DNA of 64,000 bases, from assembly GCF_035282405.1 (NCBI RefSeq), contig NZ_JAYKBP010000001.1, positions 372,001 through 436,000 of the forward strand. The letters run 5' to 3'. Of this stretch, positions 8,065-16,431 are shown in pieces. Within the stretch, counting starts at the first letter, position 1; the number at the start of each line of letters is the position of its first letter. The position numbers and the translations under genes are program-made. The notes under the pieces are model-generated. The model worked only from the letters and a program-made list of their open reading frames with translations, had not been told where the DNA came from and did not search any database. Source of the stretch: Parvimonas sp035282405 (lineage in GTDB: Bacteria; Bacillota; Clostridia; Tissierellales; Peptoniphilaceae).

Positions 8065-9266
8065 TACTTTCTACCTCCCAATTTTAAGAAATCAAAAGAA
8101 AATTTACGAGGCTCATCTTGTTCATCATTTCCAGATTCTGAATCATGTTTTCTAAAAGCACCTGCAATAGTAACAATATCTTTAGCAATAGGGCTCTTAC
8201 TTCCTTGAACAATTGGAACCCCTTGATTTAAAGACTTAACACATTCAATATAGTCATTCGAAATTGTAGCAAAAACAGGTTTACCCATTATCTTTTCAAC
8301 ATCTCCCTTAGAGATATCTCCTTTGAAAGATTTACTTACAACTATTTTGATTTTTCCACTTAAATTAAGTGAATCCAAAAGTAATAATCCTTTCTTTGAG
8401 TTATTCAAAAGTGATATATCAAGTCCTGTTACATAAAGTATAGTACTTGCTTCTTCAAGTAATAAAAGATTTAATTCTGAAAAATCAGCGTTTGTATCAA
8501 TTATTATATAATCATAATGAGGTCTTAATACATTTAAAAGAGGCTCAACTTGAGAAGCTGTAACATTTTCAGCATATTCTGGACTGATTGGTGCACATAG
8601 CAATTGAACACCTGAAGAATGTACCAAAAAATAATTTCTTACACTATCAATTGTTGGAACTTTTCTCTCTTGTAACAATTCAACAACTGTTTCTTTAACA
8701 TCTAAGCCCAAGAACATATGAGCATCTCCAAATAATAAATCTAAATCTAAAATAGCAACTTTTGCTTTTTTTCTAGAAAGCTCAACAGCTAAATTAACGG
8801 CTAAAGTTGTTTTTCCAACTCCACCTTTTGTACCAAAAACAGTAATAACTTCTGCTTTTCTTTGCACACCTGAATTTTCAATTAACATTGAAACTCTTGA
8901 CTTCTCATTGAAATATATTTTTTTCAATCTGTCACAAAATTCAGAAGAATCAGGAATTGGAGAAATATATGCAGTAGCTCCTGAATCTATTGCCTTTTTA
9001 GCAATTTCATATGATTTTTCATCAGATACCATAACAGTAACAACATTAGGATGAAGCAAATAAATTTGTTGACATGCCCTAAAAACCCAGCTTAAATCTG
9101 AACAAGACATTACCACTACATCCGGTTCATGTTCTACAACTTCATCTGATGCACTTCCTAATTCTGCAGAAGCTCCGACAATTGAAAAATCATTGTCTGT
9201 AATTTTACCTTCAATCTTTTCGAGTTCATCCCAAGACTCTCCAAGTAACAATACCCTAATAGCCAT
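8064..9266 (-). CDS. cpaE: Tad pilus localisation ATPase CpaE-like (pseudo-receiver plus ParA/MinD domain)
   Basis: 400 aa. Residues about 1-120 form a response-regulator-like fold, and residues about 135-380 a ParA/MinD ATPase with a deviant Walker A KGGVGKTT, the LDLDLLFGDAH block and IIIDTNADF. In CpaE family members the receiver-like domain helps place the pilus machine. Here the usual phospho-acceptor position (around PDVVVMSCSD) does not show a clear D at the end of strand 3, so it is probably not phosphorylated. It follows cpaB after 9 nt. The C-terminal tail is charged. Confidence 0.92.
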   Translation of the reverse strand: MAIRVLLLGESWDELEKIEGKITDNDFSIVGASAELGSASDEVVEHEPDVVVMSCSDLSWVFRACQQIYLLHPNVVTVMVSDEKSYEIAKKAIDSGATAYISPIPDSSEFCDRLKKIYFNEKSRVSMLIENSGVQRKAEVITVFGTKGGVGKTTLAVNLAVELSRKKAKVAILDLDLLFGDAHMFLGLDVKETVVELLQERKVPTIDSVRNYFLVHSSGVQLLCAPISPEYAENVTASQVEPLLNVLRPHYDYIIIDTNADFSELNLLLLEEASTILYVTGLDISLLNNSKKGLLLLDSLNLSGKIKIVVSKSFKGDISKGDVEKIMGKPVFATISNDYIECVKSLNQGVPIVQGSKSPIAKDIVTIAGAFRKHDSESGNDEQDEPRKFSFDFLKLGGRK

Positions 9267-9275
9267 AATTCCTCC

Positions 9276-10079
9276 CTAACGTTCAAATTCTTCTTTTAAT
9301 ACTTTTAATAACTTAGACTTATCAACAAGGTCATCTATCAATACATCCTCTGTTTTTACGATTTCATGATCTCCCTCAGCTCTTAAGCCTAACCAAACAG
9401 TTCCATTATTAATTGCAAAAACTAATTTTGCAAAATCTTGTGGTGAAAGTTCTAGAGTAACAGTCTTATAATTTGATCCTTTTTCACTATCTTTTTGTTC
9501 TATATTAGACTCAAGACCTATAACCTTAACATCTTGTAAAAGAAGTTTTGAAAATTCTTTAGTAAGCTCTTCTTTTTGTTTTTCTTTATTATCATTACTT
9601 CCTTTTCCAGAGTTAATTACAGTATATTTAACACTTCCAGAATAATAAACATCAATATAGTTTCCTACTTTTAATGAATTAGATACTCCTTGTGGTAGTG
9701 TTACTTCAATACTCATAGCTCTTTTCCCAACGGACACTACATAAGCTAATCCATAAGGTGAAGAATTTCCTTCTGCTTTTTCAATAATACGTTCTTTAAT
9801 AACTACTTCATCCTTATAAATTGCAGATTTTGACATTTTCCCAACAATCTCATCTGGATTTGATATTGAGTTTTCAGGCACAGAATCTTTAGAAACATAA
9901 ATTTTCTTTAATTGTGACTCTTTAATTATTGAGTTTGCTGGTATATCTTCATTTGCAACTACAACCTCAACACTACCTTTACTTCTCCCTCTAGAACCAG
10001 ATATTCCAGATAAATAAATTCCTAAAAAAACCATAACTGCAAGTGCAGAAACTAAAGCAACTATTCTAATTTTTTTCAT
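9276..10079 (-). CDS. cpaB: Flp pilus assembly protein CpaB/RcpC (SAF domain)
   Basis: 267 aa. An N-terminal signal-anchor (residues 3-25) is followed by a SAF domain (VVVANEDIPANSIIKESQL, then ISNPDEIVGKMSKSAIYKDE), which in other Gram-positive homologues faces the outside and may contact peptidoglycan or the growing pilus. The ATG at 10079 has GGAAGG at a good distance. An upstream in-frame TTG would add 7 residues but lacks a site. Diderms pair CpaB with a secretin; no secretin gene occurs here, as expected for a monoderm. Confidence 0.9.
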   Translation of the reverse strand: MKKIRIVALVSALAVMVFLGIYLSGISGSRGRSKGSVEVVVANEDIPANSIIKESQLKKIYVSKDSVPENSISNPDEIVGKMSKSAIYKDEVVIKERIIEKAEGNSSPYGLAYVVSVGKRAMSIEVTLPQGVSNSLKVGNYIDVYYSGSVKYTVINSGKGSNDNKEKQKEELTKEFSKLLLQDVKVIGLESNIEQKDSEKGSNYKTVTLELSPQDFAKLVFAINNGTVWLGLRAEGDHEIVKTEDVLIDDLVDKSKLLKVLKEEFER

Positions 10080-10129
10080 TTTTAACCTTCCTTTTTTCAA
10101 ATTATTTTTTTATTTTAAATTTTTATATC

Positions 10130-10669
10130 TTATTTAATCGCTGGAAAAGTCGTTTCATAATGAGTAAAGTTTGGATTGTCTTTAGGATACCAAATTTTAC
10201 TCTTTCCTCCATGCCACTTATGCCCAGATCCACGAATAACTACAGTTATTGGAAGTTCATTTATATTAACAACCCTAAGTATCATAGTTTCATAAACATC
10301 CTCAAGTTTCATATCAATCGTAAACTGTCTTTTAGAATACCCAAATGCTTGTGGATGGGTTTCATTATAGGTAACTGTAATCTTCCCTTTAAATCCATTT
10401 TTTCTAGCATATTCATTAAACCCTTTGGCATATTCCTTACCTGGTTCTTCAACATTCATAAAGCGGGATAAAGTATCTTGATCCTTAGTAAATCTAGTTT
10501 GTCTCATAACATGACCAATTTCATACATTTTAGCTCTTTTGTTATATGCCATAGCCAAATCTGTCGCAACAGACAAGAACAGCATAAAAACAGTAAACAT
10601 TGCAGCGGTTAAAACTAAGATATCTCCTCTTTCCTCATTTTTGAATTTAGATAACTTATTTCTTAGCAT
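10130..10669 (-). CDS. TadE-like pseudopilin 3
   Basis: 179 aa. Positively charged start, an ERGDILVLTAAMF stretch and one membrane segment (residues about 18-42), then a 135-residue external domain. This is the layout of TadE/TadF-type pseudopilins, where the Glu or Asp after the leader Gly guides processing by the prepilin peptidase. It lacks the classical RGQA.VE motif and has RGDILVL instead, so its family placement rests partly on position. It lies 14 nt after the second TadE-like gene and before cpaB. The external domain has no recognised motif. Confidence 0.7.
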   Translation of the reverse strand: MLRNKLSKFKNEERGDILVLTAAMFTVFMLFLSVATDLAMAYNKRAKMYEIGHVMRQTRFTKDQDTLSRFMNVEEPGKEYAKGFNEYARKNGFKGKITVTYNETHPQAFGYSKRQFTIDMKLEDVYETMILRVVNINELPITVVIRGSGHKWHGGKSKIWYPKDNPNFTHYETTFPAIK

Positions 10670-10683
10670 TATAACCTCCTATT

Positions 10684-11193
10684 CTAACTCTTAACTTCCA
10701 TTATTCTTAACTTATCGAGCTTTTTTGTAATATTATGCTCTTTCCCAAAAAAAGTCTTTCCAATCGGAGTAAGAGGTTCAAATTTATATGTTATATTTCC
10801 TGTGATATTCATATATCTTCTTCTTTCAACTGATTTTCCTCCATCTGGGTATTTTTTATCTCTTCTTTGAGTTGTTAACTTTATAGTTGCATCACTAATA
10901 CTGATTTTAGAAAGATTCAATGCAATACTCTTCTTAGAAAATTCATTAAGTAATAGCTTATTTGCCTCACCACCGCTAATAGTACGATCACGATCTATAT
11001 CAGGATCATCAACTCTAAATTCCCATGATGTTACACGGTAATTATAGTCAAAAGAAATGTAATTATATGCCATCCAACCTATATCCATTATCATAAGAGA
11101 TAATGGTAAAAATATAAAAAAAGTGACAACGGCAAATTCAACCATAGCCTGTCCTCTTTCAGCTTTTACAAATTTTTTCAAAATATTTCTCAT
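10684..11193 (-). CDS. tadE: TadE-like pseudopilin 2
   Basis: 169 aa. The ERGQAMVEFAVVTFFIFLPL segment (residues about 13-33) is the TadE-family signature: a prepilin-like cleavage region followed by the Glu of the mature start and one transmembrane helix. The rest is an external domain, predicted to be mostly beta. It overlaps the preceding TadE-like gene by 4 nt, so the two are translationally coupled. Probably a minor pilin needed for initiation or stability of the Flp fibre; that role is known for the family, not shown here. Confidence 0.85.
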   Translation of the reverse strand: MRNILKKFVKAERGQAMVEFAVVTFFIFLPLSLMIMDIGWMAYNYISFDYNYRVTSWEFRVDDPDIDRDRTISGGEANKLLLNEFSKKSIALNLSKISISDATIKLTTQRRDKKYPDGGKSVERRRYMNITGNITYKFEPLTPIGKTFFGKEHNITKKLDKLRIMEVKS

Positions 11194-11681
11194 TTTTTAC
11201 TTACCCTCGTTATAAAACTAGACTTAACATTCACCGTGTTACTTCCAAATATCTCCTTTGTGAGCGGAAGAACTAAATCCACATCATAAGAAACTTCTAT
11301 TTTCATATCTCTAAACTTATTTGATGTTTCTATTCCTTCATGCTCTAAATTTGAATGATATTTATATTTTTCTTCATACTCAGTTCCCGTTGGAGTCATC
11401 TTAAACTTGACTTTATCAGCCTTAAGTCTATTCCCATATTCTGTGTATATAACATGCCTTACATATTTTTCAACACCTTCCGGATCATCGGATTTTTCAA
11501 CCATATTTATTGCACATTCTGAAGCGGCTGATTGAACCAACAACTTAGCGTCAAAAACTCTCCATAAATCCGCCATCATGCTTAATATAACTAATAAAAC
11601 AGGTATGAAAAGTATAACTATTTGGACTAAAGCCTGTCCATTTTCATTTTTTATTAAATTTTTTCTAAAATACTTTCTCAT
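11190..11681 (-). CDS. TadE-like pseudopilin 1
   Basis: 163 aa. NENGQALVQIVILFIPVLLV near residues 12-31 matches the pseudopilin leader with a Gln in place of the usual Glu at the +5 position (VQ instead of VE), which may alter processing. One membrane helix, then an external domain. The ATG at 11681 with GGGGTG upstream was chosen; the open frame runs 34 codons further but into AT-rich leader without a site. The next gene overlaps its end by 4 nt. A possible promoter (11701-11729) lies just before it. Confidence 0.75.
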   Translation of the reverse strand: MRKYFRKNLIKNENGQALVQIVILFIPVLLVILSMMADLWRVFDAKLLVQSAASECAINMVEKSDDPEGVEKYVRHVIYTEYGNRLKADKVKFKMTPTGTEYEEKYKYHSNLEHEGIETSNKFRDMKIEVSYDVDLVLPLTKEIFGSNTVNVKSSFITRVSKK

Positions 11682-11700
11682 TAAACACCCCTTTACTATT

Positions 11701-11729
11701 TTTATAAGATACTCTTCTAAAATTAACAA
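11701..11729 (-). promoter_or_regulatory. Candidate promoter before the TadE-like genes
   Basis: TTGTTA (11724-11729) and TATAAA (11701-11706) with a 17-nt spacer on the minus strand, 20 nt before the first TadE-like start. It would allow the assembly genes to be transcribed separately from the pilins. Confidence 0.3.
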
Positions 11730-11831
11730 TTTCAAAATTTTAGAAATATAAACCATACTTGTTTTAGTAATCATACAAAACATGTCTCACGAATATACTA
11801 CTCTATAATCCATATTTAATAACCTTTAATT

Positions 11832-11878
11832 CCCTAAGCTGGGGAAGTTTCATCTTAATGAAACTTCCATTGGCTAGG
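11832..11878 (-). other. Strong intercistronic stem-loop after the Flp pilins
   Basis: A perfect 11-bp stem, GGAAGTTTCAT/ATGAAACTTCC, with a 4-nt loop (11843-11868), extended by a bulged outer stem of CCCTA and TAGGG. It starts about 40 nt after the last pilin stop on the minus strand and is not followed by a T run, so it looks like an RNA-stability or partial-attenuation structure rather than a plain terminator. Confidence 0.7.
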
Positions 11879-11916
11879 GTTGCTATTAGCAAACATTTAA
11901 GCTTTCAAAATATCAA

Positions 11917-12081
11917 TTATTTTAAAGCACCAGCTATTTTAGTAAATATAGCTTTCAAATTAGTTCCAACTGTTGTTAAAATTGCTATTACTACGATTGA
12001 AACTAATGCGATAATTAAACCATATTCTACCATTCCTTGTCCACTTTCTTCATTAGCGAACCAATTCATAAATTTGCTCAT
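11917..12081 (-). CDS. flp: Flp pilin 1 (major-type Flp/Fap pilin)
   Basis: 54 aa, typical size of Flp prepilins. The sequence reads MSKFMNWFANEESGQGMVEY at the start: a short charged leader, the Gly before the cleavage site (GQGMVEYGLI), the conserved Glu and Tyr of mature Flp, then one long hydrophobic helix and a short tail ending in GALK. GGGAGGTG lies 6 nt before the ATG. Almost identical in DNA and protein to the neighbouring gene at 12154-12324. It is the last pilin before the strong stem-loop. Confidence 0.95.
   Translation of the reverse strand: MSKFMNWFANEESGQGMVEYGLIIALVSIVVIAILTTVGTNLKAIFTKIAGALK
11947..12081 (-). repeat. Direct repeat copy A (Flp pilin 1 coding DNA)
   Basis: 135 bp nearly identical to 12190-12324, with only a handful of single-base differences, most of them silent. 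It covers the leader, cleavage site and helix of the pilin. Confidence 0.9.
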
Positions 12082-12153
12082 ATTTTTCACCTCCCATTTA
12101 TTTATTTTTACTAAATTTCTAGTATCTGTTAGATACTATATTGGACTCATCAA

Positions 12154-12324
12154 CTAAGCAGTTTTTAAAGCTTTAGCAATCTTGTCGAATATACCTTTCA
12201 AATTAGTTCCAACTGTTGTTAAAATTGCTATTACTACGATTGAAACTAATGCGATAATTAAACCATATTCTACCATTCCTTGCCCACTTTCTTCGTTAGC
12301 AAACCAATTCATAAATTTGTTCAT
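12154..12324 (-). CDS. flp: Flp pilin 2
   Basis: 56 aa Flp-type prepilin, MNKFMNWFANEESGQGMVEY then a single hydrophobic helix and a tail ending in LKTA. Differences from pilin 1 are confined to the second and third codons and the last 14 residues; the middle is identical in protein. GGGGAGGTG precedes the ATG. A good promoter sits upstream, between this gene and pilin 3, so pilins 1 and 2 may be transcribed more strongly than the rest of the locus. Confidence 0.95.
   Translation of the reverse strand: MNKFMNWFANEESGQGMVEYGLIIALVSIVVIAILTTVGTNLKGIFDKIAKALKTA
12190..12324 (-). repeat. Direct repeat copy B (Flp pilin 2 coding DNA)
   Basis: Partner of 11947-12081, offset 243 bp. The near identity of third positions suggests a recent tandem duplication or ongoing gene conversion. 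Confidence 0.9.
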
Positions 12325-12372
12325 TTATTTCACCTCCCCTCAAATAATTTCATATAATATTGATTAAAAATA

Positions 12373-12402
12373 ATTATATGTACATCAAATCATACACCTC
12401 AA
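12373..12402 (-). promoter_or_regulatory. Candidate internal promoter for Flp pilins 1 and 2
   Basis: On the minus strand TTGAGG (12397-12402) and TATAAT (12373-12378) are 18 nt apart, between the stop of Flp pilin 3 and the start of pilin 2. Confidence 0.45.
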
Positions 12403-12412
12403 TGTATAATAA

Positions 12413-12613
12413 TTAGATGCCGAATGCACTAAACAATACAGGAGCAATTTTCTCTACGTATATAGAAGTTATTGCTTTTCCAACCAATACAACAGCAGGT
12501 AATGCCACTAAAAACACAACCGCAAGTATTAAAGCATACTCTACCATTCCTTGTCCATCTTCTTCAAAAACAAACTTTTCTATATTAGTCCAGTTTTTGG
12601 AATTAATTCCCAT
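12413..12613 (-). CDS. Flp pilin 3 (divergent Flp-like prepilin)
   Basis: 66 aa. A longer leader (residues 1-21) ends in EEDGQGMVEYALILAV, the Flp processing signature, followed by one hydrophobic helix and an IAPVLFSAFGI tail. It is more diverged than pilins 1 and 2 and resembles the Flp/Fap family in general. Its first 34 nt overlap the prepilin peptidase gene in another frame, and its Shine-Dalgarno (GGAGG) lies inside that gene, so translation is probably coupled. It could be a minor or tip pilin; this is inference. Confidence 0.88.
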   Translation of the reverse strand: MGINSKNWTNIEKFVFEEDGQGMVEYALILAVVFLVALPAVVLVGKAITSIYVEKIAPVLFSAFGI

Positions 12614-13281
12614 AAATTCATACCTCCACTAAGAAATCCAACTAAAATCCCCAACATAATAAATCCTGCCATTGGAATGTAAGATTTAAATAATAATCTT
12701 TTTGTAATTAATCCAAAGATTATATATATCAACATAACAATCATGGTAAAAAACACTGCAATTATCATATTTGGATAACCGACTAAAAAACCCAATGTCA
12801 TCATTAGTTTTAAATCACCAGCACCACCAGGTGCTAACCTAGTCATAAACTTTCCAATAAGGAAAAAAGTTCCAACTAAAAAAACAAATATACCTATCAT
12901 AGACAATACACTATTAAGTAAATACGGAAGACCTCCGTCTATGATACGATATGGTATTGCTATTAAAAGCATAAGAACAACCATTTCGTTTGAAATTATC
13001 CTTATTCTATTATCAACAAATGTCCCAACACATGCGATTAAACAAAAAACTAATAAAAACATAACTTTCCATTTTGGAAAATACACAAATGCTAGATAAC
13101 TAAATACTATCCCCGTAATCGCCGAATACAGTCTACAAAATAAAACAGACGGCTTCCTATCAACATACTCAACTCTAGCGTTTTTCTGTTTATACTGTAT
13201 TAAACCATCAACAATTATTGGCACAATAAAAGCAAACAACACCCCTACTATTACAGAAATAGTAAAATAGATATAATTCAA
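12580..13281 (-). CDS. tadV: Prepilin peptidase, A24 family (CpaA/TadV type)
   Basis: Membrane aspartic peptidase that cleaves and may N-methylate Flp prepilins. 233 aa with about six to seven membrane segments. The two catalytic aspartates fit DNRIRIISNE (near residue 90) and the GAGDLKLMMTLG motif (near residue 155, the GxGD signature). The start is TTG at 13281, supported by GGAGG 6 nt upstream; no ATG nearby has a site. It is the first gene of the Tad operon, and its 3' end overlaps Flp pilin 3 by 34 nt. Confidence 0.9.
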   Translation of the reverse strand: MNYIYFTISVIVGVLFAFIVPIIVDGLIQYKQKNARVEYVDRKPSVLFCRLYSAITGIVFSYLAFVYFPKWKVMFLLVFCLIACVGTFVDNRIRIISNEMVVLMLLIAIPYRIIDGGLPYLLNSVLSMIGIFVFLVGTFFLIGKFMTRLAPGGAGDLKLMMTLGFLVGYPNMIIAVFFTMIVMLIYIIFGLITKRLLFKSYIPMAGFIMLGILVGFLSGGMNLWELIPKTGLI

Positions 13282-13435
13282 AATATGCCTCCTTAAAAAT
13301 ATAAATTAATCAAATTAAAATCTATAAATGCATTTTATTACACACAAAAAAATATATCAAAAATATTAACGAAAATTCATTGAATTATTAAAATACAAAC
13401 TACAGATATATTTTCATAATACTTTATCAGATAGT

Positions 13436-13464
13436 ATTATATCATAATAAAAAATAAAATTCAA
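13436..13464 (-). promoter_or_regulatory. Candidate promoter of the Tad operon
   Basis: TTGAAT (13459-13464) and TATAAT (13436-13441), 17-nt spacer, minus strand. It gives a leader of about 150 nt before the TTG start of the prepilin peptidase gene. The leader carries a short AATACT/AGTATT inverted repeat near its start. Confidence 0.6.
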
Positions 13465-13814
13465 TAAATTTTACATAATTTGAAAGATTTTTTTACATGG
13501 TTAAGTGTAATATTAGATTACTTGGTCAAAAATTTTCTAAAGAGATTTCATAGTTGACCGCTTTTCTCTTTTATTTTATGCTAAAAACCATCTTTCTTAA
13601 AAAATTTGATATATTATTTCTCATCTTTTAAATTTTACCTCTAGTATTATAACCATTATAAACCATATTAAACGTATTTTTTTAAATTTTTTTATTATTA
13701 AATTTTATTTTATTTATTATTTTTATATATCATTAGTATTTTTCAATGTTTTGTTAATTGATTTTATATAAGAACGATTAATTTTACTTATGTTAAAAAT
13801 GGCTTTAATTTTAC

Positions 13815-13843
13815 TTGTATTTTAAAATATTTTTTATTATAAT
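13815..13843 (+). promoter_or_regulatory. Candidate promoter of the ABC exporter operon
   Basis: TTGTAT (13815-13820) and TATAAT (13838-13843) with a 17-nt spacer, 33 nt before the ATPase start codon. Confidence 0.6.
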
Positions 13844-13875
13844 AATTATAAATAGTAAGAAAGGAGATTTTTTAC

Positions 13876-14601
13876 ATGATAGAATTTAAAAATGTATCAA
13901 AAATTTTTTCCAAAGGAATCAAAGCCGTTAACAATGTAAACTTTACAATTAATGAAGGTGAAATTTTTGGTTTTTTAGGTCCAAATGGAGCTGGAAAGAG
14001 CACAAGTTTAAAAATGCTTGTAGGAATTTTAGAGCAAACAGAAGGAACTATAACAGTAAATGGATTGGATACCCTAAAAAACCCTATGGAAGTAAAAAAG
14101 ATTATAAGTTATGTTCCAGATAATCCAGATATTTATACCAAAATGACCGGAATTAAATATCTAAACTTTATCTGTGATATTTATGGTGTTGATAAAAATC
14201 TTAGAACAAAAAGAATTGAAGAATATAATAAAGAATTAGAATTAGGAGATGCGATTTATAACACCATAGAAAGTTATTCACATGGTATGCGTCAAAAATT
14301 AGTTTTAATAGGTGCATTAATAATTGATCCTGAAGTTCTAATTTTAGATGAACCGATGGTTGGACTTGATGTAAAGACTTCTTTTAACTTAAAAAATATT
14401 TTAAGGAAATTTGCAGATAGTGGAAAAACTGTAATTTTTTCAACTCACATTATGGAGGTAGCTGAAAAAATTTGTGATAAAGTTGGTATCATTAACAAAG
14501 GTAAAATTGCATATTGTGGAAATCTACAAGATCTTAAGGAACAAAATGAAGCAAATGAAGATCTTGAAAAAATATTCTTGGAGTTAACTGATAATGAATA
14601 A
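13876..14601 (+). CDS. ABC transporter ATP-binding protein
   Basis: 241 aa ATPase of an ABC-2 type exporter. Walker A GPNGAGKST near residue 38, the Q-loop region, a signature variant YSHGMRQK near residue 134 (H in place of the second S of LSGGQ, common in this class), Walker B VLILDEPMVGLD and the switch His in FSTHIMEVAE. AAGGAG lies 9 nt before the ATG. Its stop overlaps the next gene by 8 nt. The substrate cannot be told from sequence; drug, peptide or lipid export are all possible. Confidence 0.92.
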   Translation: MIEFKNVSKIFSKGIKAVNNVNFTINEGEIFGFLGPNGAGKSTSLKMLVGILEQTEGTITVNGLDTLKNPMEVKKIISYVPDNPDIYTKMTGIKYLNFICDIYGVDKNLRTKRIEEYNKELELGDAIYNTIESYSHGMRQKLVLIGALIIDPEVLILDEPMVGLDVKTSFNLKNILRKFADSGKTVIFSTHIMEVAEKICDKVGIINKGKIAYCGNLQDLKEQNEANEDLEKIFLELTDNE

Positions 14602-16282
14602 TTCAAAACTCTGGATTTTAACAAAATATTTTGTTTCTATTGATTTTTTTGCAATTTTGTCAATAAAACAAAACTTACTATCAAAAAAAGGAAAGAAATC
14701 AGCAGCATTTCAAGGAATCATTGGGCTTTTAACAACTTTTATTCTAATAATATTTGTTGCGCCTGTGTTGGGAAAAAATATTAGCAGTTTTATACTTAAT
14801 ACTCACACTATTCCCCTATTTACAACTATTTTTTCAATGATATTTGTAGTAACATTATTCATTGCCCTTTCATCTGCTTTTTCTTTTATAGAAAAAACTG
14901 AAGAGAGTGAGTTCTTGTTATCTCTACCAATTTCTGGAAAAGATATTATTAGTGCTAGAATTTATGCATTGACTATAGTGTTTTTTATATCATTACAGAC
15001 TATAATTTTAGCAGTACTTTATTCACTAGGTTATAATTTAAGTAGAGGATTTGATTATTACATCTTTATAACTATTTCTATGATTTTATTCAATATTGAA
15101 TCAATAGTACTTTCAGGAATTATAGTTCTGATATTCGGTAAACTTATTAGAAAAAGTAAATTTTTCAATAAATTTGCAAAAGCTATATATACCCTATTTA
15201 TGATTCTAGGGTTTTCTTTATATATGATAATTACACAAAGTTTTTCATCTCCTAAATTAGGAGCAGAAGTAACTTCTGTCATGAGCAATGTTAATGAAAT
15301 ACTTTCAAAGATATTTTTCTTTGCGGTATGGCCTAAAGATATTATTATTTTTAAAGATTATCAAACAATTTTGATGAGTCTTCTAATCGGAGTTGTTTCT
15401 ACGATTTTAATAGTACTAATATTTAGAATTCTGGCTAATAGAAACTATCTTGAAATTTTAAGAAGTTCAAATGTTGCATCACAAGAAGACTCTTCTGTAA
15501 TAGAAAAAAGAAAAAGCCGTGGCCTTGCATACTCTAAACAAAGTAAATTTATGGTATTATTCAAAAGAGAATTTATCGAAATATTAACAACACCAACATA
15601 TGTATTACAATTAATAGTTCAAAATGTAATGCTTATTGTGGCTTTTGGTATTATTTTCTTTAAGGCAAAAGATATGGTAGAGAGTGCGTTTTATTGGGTT
15701 ATTACCTCAACAACTTCATTTGAGTTGTTGGTTTATGCTTTTACGACTGGAGCCATCTTAGGTATTGTTTTAGGTTTTACATCTTTAACTACTAGTTCTG
15801 TTTCAAGGGATGGAAAAGCCTTTTGGATTGTTGCTTCAGCACCAATAAAAGTCCATACTCAAGTTTTGGCAAGAATATTTGCTTGTCAATTTTTATATTT
15901 TATATTTTTGATGATAATTATACTTTTATCACTTATTGTTCATATATTTGATCCTTTAGTTTATATAGCATTAATACTTGGTGCTTCTATAACTTTATTT
16001 ACAAGTGGATCGTTAAATATGATACTTGGGCTTGTTAATCCTAATTTTGATTGGAAAACTCCAAAAGAAGCTTTAAATAGTGGTTCAGGAATAAGTTTTG
16101 TTTCTATTCTTATAAACTATGGTATATATGTTTTCCTTGGAACAATTTTCTATTTTGGTAAAAAGAATAATATAAGAATACCAATTGTATTATTGGTAGA
16201 TATATTAATTATTCTTTTAATTGGAATAATTTCGTATGTAATAAACTATAAATTATACCAAAAATTATTAAGGAGATTATAG
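14594..16282 (+). CDS. ABC transporter permease (large ABC-2-like membrane protein)
   Basis: 562 aa with about 12 hydrophobic segments in two halves separated by a hydrophilic stretch near residues 290-330. It overlaps the ATPase gene by 8 nt, so it is the membrane partner. The two-half architecture suggests one polypeptide carries both transmembrane domains. Resembles the putative ABC exporter permeases of 530-570 aa found in clostridia. Substrate unknown. Followed by a terminator. Confidence 0.85.
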   Translation: MNNSKLWILTKYFVSIDFFAILSIKQNLLSKKGKKSAAFQGIIGLLTTFILIIFVAPVLGKNISSFILNTHTIPLFTTIFSMIFVVTLFIALSSAFSFIEKTEESEFLLSLPISGKDIISARIYALTIVFFISLQTIILAVLYSLGYNLSRGFDYYIFITISMILFNIESIVLSGIIVLIFGKLIRKSKFFNKFAKAIYTLFMILGFSLYMIITQSFSSPKLGAEVTSVMSNVNEILSKIFFFAVWPKDIIIFKDYQTILMSLLIGVVSTILIVLIFRILANRNYLEILRSSNVASQEDSSVIEKRKSRGLAYSKQSKFMVLFKREFIEILTTPTYVLQLIVQNVMLIVAFGIIFFKAKDMVESAFYWVITSTTSFELLVYAFTTGAILGIVLGFTSLTTSSVSRDGKAFWIVASAPIKVHTQVLARIFACQFLYFIFLMIIILLSLIVHIFDPLVYIALILGASITLFTSGSLNMILGLVNPNFDWKTPKEALNSGSGISFVSILINYGIYVFLGTIFYFGKKNNIRIPIVLLVDILIILLIGIISYVINYKLYQKLLRRL

Positions 16283-16307
16283 AACCTTAGTTATTTCAAA
16301 AAGAGAT

Positions 16308-16337
16308 TTCAAACGAAACTCTTTTTATTGTGGAACA
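16308..16337 (+). terminator. Terminator of the ABC exporter operon
   Basis: AAAGAGATTTC pairs with GAAACTCTTT (one bulged A) over a short loop, followed by TTTTTA. Confidence 0.7.
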
Positions 16338-16396
16338 ACAGTATTATTGAAAAAACATTAAATATCTAATATTACCGAAAACTTAAGTTTCTTTAC

Positions 16397-16425
16397 TAAA
16401 AAACCGACTTAAAATCAAGTCGGTT
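16397..16425 (-). terminator. Terminator of the flavodoxin/DXS transcription unit
   Basis: AACCGACTT/AAGTCGGTT, 6-nt loop, with TTTTTT on the minus strand side. The plus side is also T-rich, so it may work in both directions. Confidence 0.85.
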
Positions 16426-16431
16426 AATTTT

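Larger units (their letters stand above)
13282..13875. other. 594-bp intergenic region between Tad operon and ABC operon
   Basis: Very AT-rich, no credible reading frame. It holds the divergent promoters at 13436-13464 and 13815-13843. Near 13522-13571 there are two interleaved inverted repeats: GGTCAA/TTGACC and AAAGAGA/TCTCTTT, the latter followed by a T-rich stretch on the plus strand. The middle 13580-13810 holds nothing recognisable. Confidence 0.7.

Noticed and set aside
11930..12330. CRISPR-like or phage repeat
   Set aside because: The two copies are pilin coding sequences, and no short regularly spaced repeats exist in the window.
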